From Paenibacillus oceani (GTDB lineage Bacteria; Bacillota; Bacilli; Paenibacillales; NBRC-103111), in assembly GCF_014705615.1 (NCBI RefSeq), contig NZ_JACXJA010000026.1:92811-156810 (forward strand): a stretch of 64,000 bases of DNA, read 5' to 3'. Below, one piece after another: positions 26,748 to 36,290 of the stretch. The translations under genes were made by a program, and so were the position numbers. The notes under the pieces were generated by a model that was not told where the DNA came from, ran no database searches, and saw only the letters and a list, made by a program, of their open reading frames with translations. Position 1 is the stretch's first letter. Every line of letters begins with the position of its first letter.

Positions 26748-29700
26748 CTAGCGGTCCATCAAACCGAACTGGATCGCCAGACGTTTCAGGATAACGACGG
26801 CTTGCGCGCGGCTCGATTGCTGCTTCGGCTCGAACGCGTCGTCGCTCATTCCGTTCATCAAGCCTTCGGCGACAGCGAAAGCGGCTGCGTTTCTAGCCCA
26901 GTCGCTGATCGCGGAGGCGTCCGCGAACGGCTGCAAGGCACTCGCTGTTCCTTTGGCAGGCTGGCTCGTGACGAAGGCGGCAGCGCGTTCGGCCAGAACG
27001 GCCAGTTCCTCGCGGCTGATCACCTGGTTCGGACGGAACGAGCCGTCCTCGTAACCGTTGATCAGTCCGGCGCCGGCTGCCGCAGCTACCGCTTGCGCAT
27101 ACCAGTCGCCCGAACGCACGTCGTGAAACGAGGCGTCGTCCTGGCGTTCGGTCAGACCGAGCGCACGGACGAGCAGCGCTGCGAATTCGGCCCGGGTAAT
27201 CGGGCGGTCAGGAGCGAATTCGCGATCCGTAACGCCCTTAGCCAGCAGCTTCGAGGCCAGCAGATCGATATCGGCCTGCGCCCAGTGGCCTTGCGTATCC
27301 TGGAAAGCTTTGTCGGCTGCAACAATCGCGTACAGGCTGTTGCCGGTCCGCTTGATCGTTACGATCGTTTTGCCGTCTGCTTGCTTGAACCGGGCCGGTA
27401 CGAACGTCATCTCCCCGGTGACCGGATCGAATACGACTGCGGTGGCATAGCTCGGTACACCGCCCGAAAGGGCAATCGAGCGTTCCACGTACCGGTTGCC
27501 GAAATCACGGACTTCCAGCGACTCGCTTCCGGCTTGGACGAGGATACGGAAATCATAGACGTCCCCGATCATTTCGCCGCCTTCCGCTTTTATCGCATCC
27601 GCGACAGGTTTTGCATCCGCTCCGGATTTTTTCTCGATCGAGAGCGTAACTTGAAGGTCGTCCACTTTGGCGCCGAGCCTGGCGGCCAGCGCAGCGCTAT
27701 CAAGCAGATCGGCCGGCAGCTTGTAGCTGACATCGCCGACTTTTACGGTAAGCACCGCGCCCGCTACCGAATCGGCGGCCTTGACGAGATCTTGCAGGGA
27801 AAGCGTCACGAGAGCGGTCGGCTTCGTGGCCGGCACTTCGACGACGATTTCTTTCGCTGCGCCGCCTTGCTTCTTCAGCGCGTCCAGCGCTTGAGCGATC
27901 GCCTTCGCGTCCAGGGCTACTTTCATGGCAGGCTTGCCTTGAGCGTCGGTCGTCTCGGATGCGGTCGAAGGCAGGACTACGCCGCCGTCAACCGGCTTCG
28001 GCTCCGGAGACGGTGTGGACGGTCCCGGTCCGAATCCTCCGCCGGTGGAAGGGGAGGTCGAATCGTCCGGCTCTTCCGTGCTGCCCGGCGTGTACGTCAG
28101 CTGGATCGACTTCTCGTTTGTTTTCATCCCATCGACATAAACGGCGAAGGTGACGGTGTTGCTGCCTTGCTGCAGTTGGACGGTACCGGTGAAATCACCG
28201 TTCGTTGCGACTGCAGCGGCCGTATTGTTCAGGCTGACGGCGACATCGGTTCCGGCGCCGAGCAGTTTGACATGTCCCTTGATCTGCGGGTAAGCGGTCG
28301 ATACGGTCTTGCCGTCGTACGCCATGTATCCGGAAAGGGCGGCGGCCCGGATGTCGTCCCCGACGTTGTACGAATTGGCTACGAGCTGACGCTTCGTGCG
28401 TACCCCGTTCTCGTCGAGCGCGGAGATGACCATGCCACCCGCAGGAATCGCGCTGTTGTTGTCCTCTGGTGCGCCCCAGTTCCAGCTGATCGCCTGCGTT
28501 TTATTGGCGATCTTCGTTACTTTGCCGGTCGCGTCGGCTACGACTTCGACGCCGAAACGGTTCGCGCCGGTCGACGTGCCGAACTCTTCGTTGTACACGT
28601 TCAAGTCGCCGGAATTCCGGCTGACGTTGTAATAGCTGCCTTCGATAAAGGAAGAAGGATGGCCCGGCTTGCTCATGCCGATCTGATAATCTTTCACATA
28701 CGCTTCGTTGTCGATGGACGCTTTCACAATCGGCCAGTTGGCGAGCGAAGCGTCAAACAGCATCAGGCCGTTCGAGCCGCCCAGCGCCGTTTGGAAAATT
28801 TCCCGCTGCAGGGCAGGGGACTGCAAGTCCGCAAGCGCCATCCCGGCATACAGCGGCACTTCGCCGTTCGTGACGATCGAGTCCAGCGTCAGATACCGCT
28901 GAATCTCCGGCGTTGTGCTGTAGTAAGTGCCGACCATCAGGAAATCCAGCGCATGGATATATCCGGTCTGATAATACTCATTCGTATAAATCGAATCGTT
29001 CGGGAACTTCAGACGGCTGTCATAGCGGAAGTTTTTGCTTCCCCAGTGAACCCCGTTCAAGTAATAAGACTCAAACCAGGCGCCGACATAGGCCGACGTT
29101 TGGATCTTCTTCCCTTTGGAGGACGAGTAGCGGTCGACCAGGTCGCGCGTTTCCTCCACGAAGCTTGCGATCGTGCCGGAGCGGAACTCCCACCAGTCCT
29201 GGAGAAGCGGACCGTCCACCCGTTTGCCGTCCACATAACGGAAGATATCGTCCGGCCATTTCGTAAGCGTTTTGCTGCGCTGCTGCAGGAACGTTTCGAA
29301 CTTCGCTTTCGTCAAATCGCTGAAATCGGCGGTTTCGTTGTCGTAACGGCCGCGGTCGAGAATGATGCCGTCGACGTTGTAGTTTTTCAACACTTCCTCG
29401 AACGTCTTCAGCTGGAAGTCGCGGACTTCGTCATTCGAAGGATTGACGAACAGGACCGCTGCGCCGCCGGAACCTCCGGTTAGCCCTTTTTGGCCGTAGG
29501 CGCTTTCTCTCAGACGTTTGATTGCCCCGTTGTCTTCCGGACGGAAAACCCGCTCTTCCCAGTCCAGATGCTGGTCGATCACGGCAAAGTCTTTCACCGC
29601 GATGGACCCTTCGGCGAATACGTTAAAGGCTGCATGTACTTTCAGTCCGAGCGCATGGCCGTGCTGTAAAAACAGCTCCAGCAAGTCCAGATCGGGATTG

Positions 29701-31421
29701 GAGCCTTTCCGGTCGCTGGCTACCATCTCGCTGACGTAAGGGCGATGGGTCAGATCGCTTTGTTTGTAAGAGACGTAACCTTCAACCCCTTTGACGTCAA
29801 ACGCGATGTCGGTCACGCCGGCTTCCTTCGCTTGGGTAAGGAAGTGAAGGACGCTTTGGCTCGACTGGAATTTCTTCGCGTTGGCCGCCTGGTCGACCCA
29901 CAAAATGATTTGCTTGTCCGAAGTCAGGGAAGGCCGGCTGAATACGACGATCGATTTGCGGTCCAGCTCGTTTCCGTTTTTGGACAAGACGGCGTCGAGA
30001 TAATTCGGTCCGGCCGCGAGCTCTGCGGTATGCTGGAACGTGCCGTCCGGTTGCAAGGCGACCGTATTGCCGCCGATCGTCAGGGAAGCGCCGGTCGGAT
30101 TCGTAATTTTACCGGCGATCGTCGTCCGCGTATCGGCTGTCGTAAACATCGAGAGCCCGTCCAGCTGCATTCTCGGGACAGCGCCCGTACCGCTCATTAG
30201 GTCGGTGACGGAGACGACGTTGCCGTTTTTGCGCAGCTTCACCAGATCGCCGACTTTGAATTTGGTCGCCAAATATTTCTTGATGTCATACGAGTTGTAG
30301 CTGTTGTCTTGCGCCATGACGACATAGCCGCCCTGCGGAATCTCCAACTCGCCTCCGACCCACGACGGCGCGCTGTTGCCGCTGGCCGGATTGATCATCT
30401 TGGTTACTTTGCTGTCCTTGTCTACCTGAATCGCCACGTTAAAGGCGGGCACTTGAATTTTCGAGCCGTATTCGGGAGTGAACAAGGCAATAATATTGGA
30501 TATGCTCGTCACATCTTTGTCGATGTAATTGATCGGTTTCTTCGGTCCTTCGACGACGATCGTAATGTCCTCCGGAGGAGCCTCGATCTCGATCAGGTCG
30601 CCGCTCTGCTTCTGATACACGAGCTGCAGCTCCGTTTCTTGCAGTACGGCGGCATTTTTCAGCAGCTGGACGGATACGGTATTGCCACCCTCGACCAGCG
30701 TCACCGTCTGGCTGAACGCTCCGTCGGCCCCGACTGCAACCGGCGTGCCGCCTACTGTGACGGACAGCCCGGCGTCCGGCTTATAGTTCAGCACCTTGCC
30801 CTGCACATTGTATGTGGCGGTCGTTACCGTCGCTCCCTCTGCCCCTTGGACTTGCAGGCTCGGCAGGTTCAGGACGTATTCCGGGGTGACCGGTGCTCCG
30901 CCGTGCTGGAGGAAAACCGTATCGCCCGCTTGGAACGCATGGTACAGCGCTTTGCGGAAATTTTTACTAGCCCAGCTGTTGTCGGAGGCCAGAATGATGA
31001 ACCCGCCCGGCGGAATCGCGACAGTTTGATCAGGTTCCCATGCTACAGGCGCGTTGTTGGTCGGATTGAGGCCTCCGGTCGGGCCTGCGACCTTAAGGAC
31101 GACGCCTTGTGCGTCCACCTGGATCGCTGCGTTGTTCTTTTTCACTTTCACCACGTTGCTGTTGCCTGCCACATTGGTGACCGGCGTCCCGCTTGTAAAG
31201 ATCGCGAGATAGTCCGATTTCTGAGGATTGTCCACATCGACGTTAATGTGGTTTACTAACAGCTTCTTGCTTCCGTCCTGCGTCACGGCATACACCGCAT
31301 TGCTGACGGCAGCGCTTTCATCGCCGCCCGCCGCTTGCGCCGTCGTTCCGAGATTCGGAAACAGCGAGACTAGCAGACAGACGACGAGGAGCACGCTCCA
31401 CCTGGCCGTATTTTTACGCAA
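26748..31421 (-). CDS. Giant SLH-anchored surface protein with GHL10 glycosidase-like core
   Basis: About 1557 residues. TTG 31421 is chosen because GGGAAGGTGG stands six bases ahead; an in-frame ATG 31466 would add 15 residues but lacks a close RBS. A signal peptide (WSVLLVVCLLVSLFPNLGTT AQAA) is followed by a ~110-residue repeat unit seen three times (about residues 80-190, 320-415, 950-1050 counted from 31466; compare AIPPGGFIILASDNS with EIPQGGYVVMAQDNS). The core, about 515-910, matches GHL10/DUF187 (TDIAFDVKGVEGYVSY, VDGIILDRGRYDNE). A Pro/Ser-rich linker (~1120-1160) leads to a beta region and three SLH domains (~1385-1570; HWAQADIDLLASKLLAKGV) for cell-wall polymer binding. It probably cleaves or binds glycan at the cell surface; the substrate is unknown. 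Confidence 0.9.
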   Translation of the reverse strand: MRKNTARWSVLLVVCLLVSLFPNLGTTAQAAGGDESAAVSNAVYAVTQDGSKKLLVNHINVDVDNPQKSDYLAIFTSGTPVTNVAGNSNVVKVKKNNAAIQVDAQGVVLKVAGPTGGLNPTNNAPVAWEPDQTVAIPPGGFIILASDNSWASKNFRKALYHAFQAGDTVFLQHGGAPVTPEYVLNLPSLQVQGAEGATVTTATYNVQGKVLNYKPDAGLSVTVGGTPVAVGADGAFSQTVTLVEGGNTVSVQLLKNAAVLQETELQLVYQKQSGDLIEIEAPPEDITIVVEGPKKPINYIDKDVTSISNIIALFTPEYGSKIQVPAFNVAIQVDKDSKVTKMINPASGNSAPSWVGGELEIPQGGYVVMAQDNSYNSYDIKKYLATKFKVGDLVKLRKNGNVVSVTDLMSGTGAVPRMQLDGLSMFTTADTRTTIAGKITNPTGASLTIGGNTVALQPDGTFQHTAELAAGPNYLDAVLSKNGNELDRKSIVVFSRPSLTSDKQIILWVDQAANAKKFQSSQSVLHFLTQAKEAGVTDIAFDVKGVEGYVSYKQSDLTHRPYVSEMVASDRKGSNPDLDLLELFLQHGHALGLKVHAAFNVFAEGSIAVKDFAVIDQHLDWEERVFRPEDNGAIKRLRESAYGQKGLTGGSGGAAVLFVNPSNDEVRDFQLKTFEEVLKNYNVDGIILDRGRYDNETADFSDLTKAKFETFLQQRSKTLTKWPDDIFRYVDGKRVDGPLLQDWWEFRSGTIASFVEETRDLVDRYSSSKGKKIQTSAYVGAWFESYYLNGVHWGSKNFRYDSRLKFPNDSIYTNEYYQTGYIHALDFLMVGTYYSTTPEIQRYLTLDSIVTNGEVPLYAGMALADLQSPALQREIFQTALGGSNGLMLFDASLANWPIVKASIDNEAYVKDYQIGMSKPGHPSSFIEGSYYNVSRNSGDLNVYNEEFGTSTGANRFGVEVVADATGKVTKIANKTQAISWNWGAPEDNNSAIPAGGMVISALDENGVRTKRQLVANSYNVGDDIRAAALSGYMAYDGKTVSTAYPQIKGHVKLLGAGTDVAVSLNNTAAAVATNGDFTGTVQLQQGSNTVTFAVYVDGMKTNEKSIQLTYTPGSTEEPDDSTSPSTGGGFGPGPSTPSPEPKPVDGGVVLPSTASETTDAQGKPAMKVALDAKAIAQALDALKKQGGAAKEIVVEVPATKPTALVTLSLQDLVKAADSVAGAVLTVKVGDVSYKLPADLLDSAALAARLGAKVDDLQVTLSIEKKSGADAKPVADAIKAEGGEMIGDVYDFRILVQAGSESLEVRDFGNRYVERSIALSGGVPSYATAVVFDPVTGEMTFVPARFKQADGKTIVTIKRTGNSLYAIVAADKAFQDTQGHWAQADIDLLASKLLAKGVTDREFAPDRPITRAEFAALLVRALGLTERQDDASFHDVRSGDWYAQAVAAAAGAGLINGYEDGSFRPNQVISREELAVLAERAAAFVTSQPAKGTASALQPFADASAISDWARNAAAFAVAEGLMNGMSDDAFEPKQQSSRAQAVVILKRLAIQFGLMDR

Positions 31422-31534
31422 TTTTTTCCACCTTCCCTTTTCTGGTTGTTTGGAATACGGTTTCATTATAGGTGGGCGCGGTATCCTCTTATAGAGCAGA
31501 TGATGACAACTTTTGGCACTATGATGACATTCTA

Positions 31535-31665
31535 ATTCAAGTCCGCACTTCGGCGGGACTCCCCCGAAGCCTTAGTGTTACGGAAGTCCCGATAGGCTCG
31601 GGACGTTGGAACTACTTGTACTGCCGGTGGAGAAAACGGCTGATTTTTTTCGGATACAGCTATTG
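31535..31665 (+). other. Structured non-coding stretch with three hairpins and a T-run
   Basis: In the ~430-nt gap between divergent genes: AGTCCGC/GCGGGACT, then GTCCCGA/TCGGGAC (31591-31608), then GCCG..CGGC followed by TGATTTTTTT. No riboswitch class that I know was matched. No plus-strand gene precedes it, so a small RNA or a leader far from the gene at 31896 is possible. Confidence 0.3.
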
Positions 31666-31895
31666 ACCCTCCTCTGAGGGGAGCCCCTAAATTTGATTTA
31701 TACGGTTAGATATGCTGGATTCGGTGGAAGTGGACGCCCAAGGCGGCCTTTTCGCGATTCGCCGGCGGTCGCGCGTAGAAATCTAATAAATAGGATTTAC
31801 AACTTGACCGGACGGAGGAGGGAAAATTATCCTGTTACTGAGAGCGATACTACCTGTGATTGAAGATTCGGAGCGCGAATTAAAGGAGACATGTC

Positions 31896-32804
31896 GTGAG
31901 TCACAACTACCAGTATGATTTCGAGTGGAATTACAATGCGGATGAACCGAAAAGAGAGCGGCTGTTTCCGTTGTTCAAAGCGGTATTCAATATGAAAGAA
32001 TCGGACCTCAAGGCGTTATACGCAAGCGGATTCGCTAATCCTACGTACACCCCGTTTACTTATTTCCATGATGGCATTGCGGTTGCCAACGTTTCAATGT
32101 TCGAGCTGCCGATGAGGATCGGCGGGCGGAGGGTGAATGCGGCGGGCATCCAATCGGTCATGACCGACCCCGGGCACAGGGGGAGGGGATTGTTTCGTCA
32201 ATTGTTTGAGACGATGCTGACTGAGCTGGACCGGCGGCATGAGGCGGGCTTTTTATTTACCGATTCGCCGCGGCTGTATGAAGGCTTCGGTTTCAGGGAA
32301 GTCGAAGAAACGTTCTTCGTCTCTCCCTATCGATATCGTCCGGGCGGACCAAGCACACGAAGCATACGGAGCATACCGAGTTTAAGGAAGCTGAGCTTAA
32401 CCAATGCAGAAGATGTGCAGGTGATCCAGGAACAATTCCGGCAACATGCGCCCGTATCGTCTGTTTTTGCTCCAATGTCGCACGGCGCATCCTTTTATTT
32501 GAACATGCTCGATCCGCAGTTGCAGTCCAACTTGTATTACTCCGAGCAGCTTAAGGCGTTGATTGTTTGTAAATTTGAAGGCGAGACCCTGAAGCTGTAC
32601 GACATCGTCGGGAGGCGGATACCGAAACTTGATGAAGCGGCCGCGGCGATTGGCGAACCGGTATCGAAGGTGGAATGTTATTTTCATCCGGACCTGCTTC
32701 ATCCGGGGCCATGGACGCCGATACCTTCTCCGGGTCATTTGATGGTAAGGGGGGCTATCGAGCTTCCGAAGCAGATTCACTTTCCGATTACGGCTGCTTT
32801 TTAA
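31896..32804 (+). CDS. GNAT family N-acetyltransferase (Eis-like)
   Basis: A 302-residue protein. GTG 31896 follows AAAGGAGA. The GNAT domain lies in the first ~150 residues: strand 4 VNAAGIQSVMTDPGHRGRGL gives the acetyl-CoA loop (RGRGLFR), then GFLFTDSPRLYEGFGFREV. The second half (KLSLTNAEDVQVIQEQF onwards) resembles the second, degenerate GNAT-like domain and SCP-like tail seen in Eis-type proteins, but is shorter. Acetylation of an aminated small molecule is expected; the substrate is unknown. Independent of the following secreted protein. Confidence 0.83.
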   Translation: MSHNYQYDFEWNYNADEPKRERLFPLFKAVFNMKESDLKALYASGFANPTYTPFTYFHDGIAVANVSMFELPMRIGGRRVNAAGIQSVMTDPGHRGRGLFRQLFETMLTELDRRHEAGFLFTDSPRLYEGFGFREVEETFFVSPYRYRPGGPSTRSIRSIPSLRKLSLTNAEDVQVIQEQFRQHAPVSSVFAPMSHGASFYLNMLDPQLQSNLYYSEQLKALIVCKFEGETLKLYDIVGRRIPKLDEAAAAIGEPVSKVECYFHPDLLHPGPWTPIPSPGHLMVRGAIELPKQIHFPITAAF

Positions 32805-32845
32805 GTCTTTTTGAAAAAAATATATCGGTGAAGGATGTGCTTCCA

Positions 32846-34341
32846 GTGAAACGCCATATCGCGCTTCTTATGCGGAGTCTAGTTCTAGTCGTCCTGTTGT
32901 GCGGGGAACTCCTTCGGTCGCTCACGCGGCGAATGTGCGGGTGTCCGTGACAGACGATCCGGTCCGAATCAACGGTCAGCTTATAGATAATGTCCACTCC
33001 AAATATCCGTTTATCACTTACGGCGGGATTACGTATTTGCCCTTGACATGGGACCACGCGATAGCGCTTGGCCTTGGTCTGGGATGGGACGCGGACACAG
33101 GTTTGCAAATTGATTCAGCATCCCCGCCGGCTTATGGAACGTCTGCGGCTTGGACGAAACCGGCCTTCAAACAGGACTTGTCCGCAAGCCGAGTACTGCC
33201 GGCCAGCTACACCGCCGTCAAATCGGCTTACCCGATCTCGATCGCGGGGACGTCCATCGACAACAGCCGGGAAGAGTATCCTTTTCTCGAGCTCCAAGGA
33301 ATTACCTACATGCCTTTGACGTGGAGTGTGGTGAACGATCAGTTGAAGCTGACGATCTACTGGGACCCCGAGAACGGATTGAACGTAATCGGCGGTCAGC
33401 GGCAGGTGCTGGGGAATATCGTATTCGATGATGCGAATGATTTGTATATCTCTCCATCGGTCATGCCGCCGGCCGGACCGGGCAATCTGGTTAAGGTAAG
33501 CAAGTCGCTGTCGGGCGAACCGGTCTGGATGAACCAAGAGGAATCGCAAAAGATACAGGAGCAAATCAAACGGACCCGACTGGCCGATCCATATCGCGGA
33601 ACAGCGGCGGAGGTGGAGGAGCGCGAGGATGGGCTTTATTACAAGGGGCTTAAGCTGCTCGAAAAAACGGAGATGGTTGAACCTTCGGGAGTCTCGTCTA
33701 AAGTTGAGTTCAGCGGGACCCTGTTCCAACTGAACAATAATCGTTCGCTGCTGGCTGTTCAGAAGAGGACGGTTTTTACTTCGGCTTCGTTGCGCACAGG
33801 TTATGTGTACATATACTCGGATGGAAACGCAATACCACTCGGCGAATTTCCGCAAGTTCCGGACAAGGTTATCCCGAATAAAGACGGCAGCTTTTGGATT
33901 GCTTCCGATATCCAATTCGTCCACGGGCATGGTTTGCTGGATACGCTTCGGCTGGCTCATTTGAATGCTGACGGCGAACTGAAAAGCATGAACCGGGAGT
34001 GGAATAAACTCTCTGTAAAAATGCTGGGTATCGGCAGCAGATCCTTCGATTTCGGCGAAATCGGGTATGCCAATCCGCAAACGGAGGAAGGTCGCATCTT
34101 CGTTCAACTGACCCCATATCCGCTGGACGGGGAACGACCGACGATCGAAGCGGGCTTGTACGCGGTGGATTCCGCTCAGAACCTGACGCTGCTCAGCGAG
34201 CCGGTTCCAGAGTCGGCCCAACTGTACGTAAGCAGCGACAAACAGCTGTATTCGCTGGGGGAACGGGTCAACACGCTCCGCAATATCAGTACCGGGGAAG
34301 CGGCCATGTGGTACGACTGTGAGCTGCTGGAGACGGAGTGA
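32846..34341 (+). CDS. Secreted stalk-domain (copper amine oxidase N-terminal-like) protein with frameshifted signal peptide
   Basis: GTG 32846, after AAGGATG, encodes a signal peptide (KRHIALLMRSLVLVVLLCG), but that frame runs out. The mature protein is read in another frame from GTG 32899. Adding one G to the GGGG run at 32903-32906 joins them as CGGTPSVAHAA, with an ideal AHA-A cleavage site. Two copies of the stalk domain follow (VRINGQLIDNVHSKYPFITY with GITYLPLTWDHAIALG; ISIAGTSIDNSREEYPFLEL with GITYMPLTWSVV). The remaining ~300 residues look beta-rich, perhaps a propeller. As written, export would fail; either the run length varies or the gene is inactivated or misread. Confidence 0.75.
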
Positions 34342-34431
34342 GGTAAGGTCTGTGGCGCATTTGTTTCAGATGTTATATTCTGGTAGGCAATTGAGAAAAG
34401 CGTATAGGCGGGCTTAACGAGGAGGATCGGC

Positions 34432-34875
34432 ATGAGCCCTCACTACAGAAGAGCTTCTCTTCAAGATGAAGACGAATTATTCGATCTAGCGACACGATTA
34501 GCGACAAGCTTTACCCTCTGCAGGGCGGATTTCTCCAAGACTTTCCGACATGTGATAACGGATGCCCATGCGGATCTGTTCATTGCTGAGATGGATTCTA
34601 AACTGATCGGATACGTACTGGCTTATCGCCATTCAACCTTTTACGCAAACGGAGTTGTAAGTTCGGTGGAGGAGCTATTTGTTGCAGAGGCGTACAGAAG
34701 AATGAACATCGGCAAGAAGCTGATGGCCCTGGTGGAGGAGCAGGCCGCCGCTCGAGGTTCCAAGCTGGTTGCTCTTGCGACTAGAAGAGCCGGCGAATTC
34801 TACAAGTCTATCGGGTATGAGGAGTCCGCCGCTTATTTCAAGAAAACGCTCCCTTACCGAAACGAGCAGGAGTGA
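34432..34875 (+). CDS. GNAT family N-acetyltransferase
   Basis: A 147-residue GNAT. ATG 34432 follows GAGGAGGA. Motifs: HYRRASLQDEDELFDLATRL at the N-terminus, strand 4 VSSVEELFVAEAYRRMNIGK (the acetyl-CoA loop is RRMNIGKKL), then LATRRAGEFYKSIGYEESA. Its stop is 10 nt before the next GNAT gene, so the two are co-transcribed. Substrate unknown. Confidence 0.87.
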   Translation: MSPHYRRASLQDEDELFDLATRLATSFTLCRADFSKTFRHVITDAHADLFIAEMDSKLIGYVLAYRHSTFYANGVVSSVEELFVAEAYRRMNIGKKLMALVEEQAAARGSKLVALATRRAGEFYKSIGYEESAAYFKKTLPYRNEQE

Positions 34876-34885
34876 GGCAATTTCC

Positions 34886-35344
34886 ATGATCATTCAAGAA
34901 ATAAACGACATCCTAAGAGAGCGAATCCGGGATTTCCGAGGGGCCATTGTTGTGTCCAGAGGACGAGTCCATGCCTTGGACCAATTGCCAGGATATGCGG
35001 CGTGCATCGCTGATGAGATCAAGGGACTCATCATGTATAACATGCAGGACGACGAGTGCGAGATCGTGTCTTTGGACAGCAAGCTGGAGGGCCAAGGGAT
35101 CGGTAGCCAATTGATAGAGGCGGTTGTCCGCCGGGCCCAAAAAAGCAATTGCAGCAGGGTATGGCTGATCACGTCCAACGATAATACAAAGGCGATCCGT
35201 TTTTACCAGAAAAGAGGGTACGATCTGAAAGCGGTCCACCCGCACGCGATAACGGAAGCTAGAAAGGGAAAGCCATCGATCCCGCTCAACGGCTTCGACG
35301 GCATTCCCATTCGCCATGAAATCGAATTTGAATACCGGTTATGA
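34886..35344 (+). CDS. GNAT family N-acetyltransferase
   Basis: A 152-residue GNAT. ATG 34886 follows AGGAGTGAGG, which spans the previous stop. It has an HTH-like N-terminus (MIIQEINDILRERI), the GNAT core with ECEIVSLDSKLEGQGIGSQL (acetyl-CoA loop GQGIGSQ), and VWLITSNDNTKAIRFYQKRG then YDLKAVHP, typical of the YhhY/RimI-like branch. It forms a pair with the preceding GNAT and is followed by a terminator. Confidence 0.88.
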   Translation: MIIQEINDILRERIRDFRGAIVVSRGRVHALDQLPGYAACIADEIKGLIMYNMQDDECEIVSLDSKLEGQGIGSQLIEAVVRRAQKSNCSRVWLITSNDNTKAIRFYQKRGYDLKAVHPHAITEARKGKPSIPLNGFDGIPIRHEIEFEYRL

Positions 35345-35360
35345 CCGTAACCTGCGAGGG

Positions 35361-35398
35361 GAAGCAGATCTGTTCGATAGCAGACTGCTTCTTTTTTT
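35361..35398 (+). terminator. Rho-independent terminator of the GNAT pair
   Basis: GAAGCAG pairs with CTGCTTC, with an inner TCTG/CAGA stem, followed by TTTTTTT. Confidence 0.92.
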
Positions 35399-35491
35399 AT
35401 ATACGTCAGATATATAAACGCTTCACTGTGGTCAAGCGGAGGAAGGGTCATCGCCCTTTGTTGAGCCAGCAAGTGTCGCAAGCGGCTCATA

Positions 35492-35735
35492 GAGGGGGGC
35501 CGTTTGGCCCACTGCCCTGCTTCACGCGGGGAAGGAACCCAATAAGAGCGGTTTGTACCCTTTATTTTGTCCGAAAACCCGCTTGGACACGGAATACGAG
35601 CGGTTTGAAGCCGCTAAAATCCGCGAAAAGGGTGCGCTCCCCATCAGTTGGCTGAAATAAGGGGTACAAACCGCCTTTATTCGTCTCTATCGTCCTCCTA
35701 TGCCGAAAATAGGGGGTGCCAAAGACTCCTATTTG
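35492..35735 (+). repeat. Dispersed ~250-nt intergenic repeat, copy 3 (family 1)
   Basis: Same order as copies 1 and 2: head GGGGCCGTTTGGCCC, arm A at 35541-35569 (AATAAGAGCGGTTTGTACCC), internal GAATACGAGCGGTTTGAAG at 35601, arm A' at 35653-35682 (GAAATAAGGGGTACAAACCG), tail CGAAAATAGGGGGTGCC at 35703. Arms A and A' are almost perfectly complementary here. Confidence 0.87.
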
Positions 35736-35847
35736 ATTAGTCAACTCGTACGCACTGCGTTTCAGCGCGCAGCTACACATGATCTGCTCACAAGAATGAG
35801 GGGTACACAACGGACTTCATCCGGAGTCGAGCAGTTCCCGCAAACCC

Positions 35848-35948
35848 CCATCGACGAGCGGCTGGAGCGAAGGTCCCCATCCCCTCCCGCGCACCAACGT
35901 GTGGGTCTGCACGCGAAAGGTCATTCCGGACGCATGAACCTGACTATT
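35848..35948. repeat. GAGCGGCTGGA-type intergenic repeat, copy 1 (family 3)
   Basis: GACGAGCGGCTGGAGCGAAGG, followed by CCATCCCCTCCCGCGC, ACGTGTGGGTCTG and GCGAAAGG, aligns with 44935-45035. Open frames through both copies encode similar Arg/Ser-rich peptides, but I treat them as a non-coding repeat. Confidence 0.6.
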
Positions 35949-35974
35949 TCCCCCTAAAAAGTACTTGCTTCCCA

Positions 35975-35988
35975 TTGTCATATGACAA
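35975..35988. promoter_or_regulatory. Perfect 14-bp palindrome TTGTCATATGACAA
   Basis: A perfect dyad in AT-rich intergenic DNA about 90 nt upstream of a short ORF. Its shape fits a MarR- or TetR-type operator; no regulator is identified. Confidence 0.35.
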
Positions 35989-36077
35989 AGTAATGACACT
36001 GATCACTATGGGATAACCGCGATATGAATTAAGATTAGTCGAACCCTAATTAAAGTGCTGAAATGGGGGCTTCACCT

Positions 36078-36146
36078 ATGTCGAGATTGAACTGGCAATC
36101 GACAGCTTTTATTCGATTGGTGAAGAAGCGGGATAGGTACAGATAA
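36078..36146 (+). CDS. Very short ORF (22 residues), possible leader peptide or gene remnant
   Basis: ATG 36078 follows GGGGG at good spacing; the peptide starts MSRLNWQSTAFIRLVKKRDR and ends at TAA 36146. It is basic. Immediately downstream are a hairpin (GGAACTGT 36153 / ACAGTTCC 36191) and a terminator (36204-36250). This could be the head of a deleted gene or part of a small regulatory transcript. Confidence 0.35.
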   Translation: MSRLNWQSTAFIRLVKKRDRYR

Positions 36147-36203
36147 CTAGGCGGAACTGTTATTCGGACATCGACATCGATGTTCTTTTGACAGTTCCAT
36201 ATT

Positions 36204-36250
36204 AAAGGGTTACTCCAACTGCGGATCGTCTGCTTGGGAGTAGCCCTTTT
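36204..36250 (+). terminator. Rho-independent terminator
   Basis: AAAGGGTTACTCC pairs with GGAGTAGCCCTTT (one wobble) around a 20-nt loop; TT follows. It ends the short transcript at 36078 and faces the end of the GGDEF gene. Confidence 0.8.
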
Positions 36251-36290
36251 CAGATTCAGATTCAGATTCGCTTCAGAACGACGCGGCAGT

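Noticed and set aside
26655..29483. A 942-codon open frame antisense to the SLH protein gene
   Set aside because: It is rich in Arg/His/Val/Asp residues typical of a mirrored reading of GC-rich coding DNA, has no RBS, and the opposite strand encodes a clear multi-domain protein.
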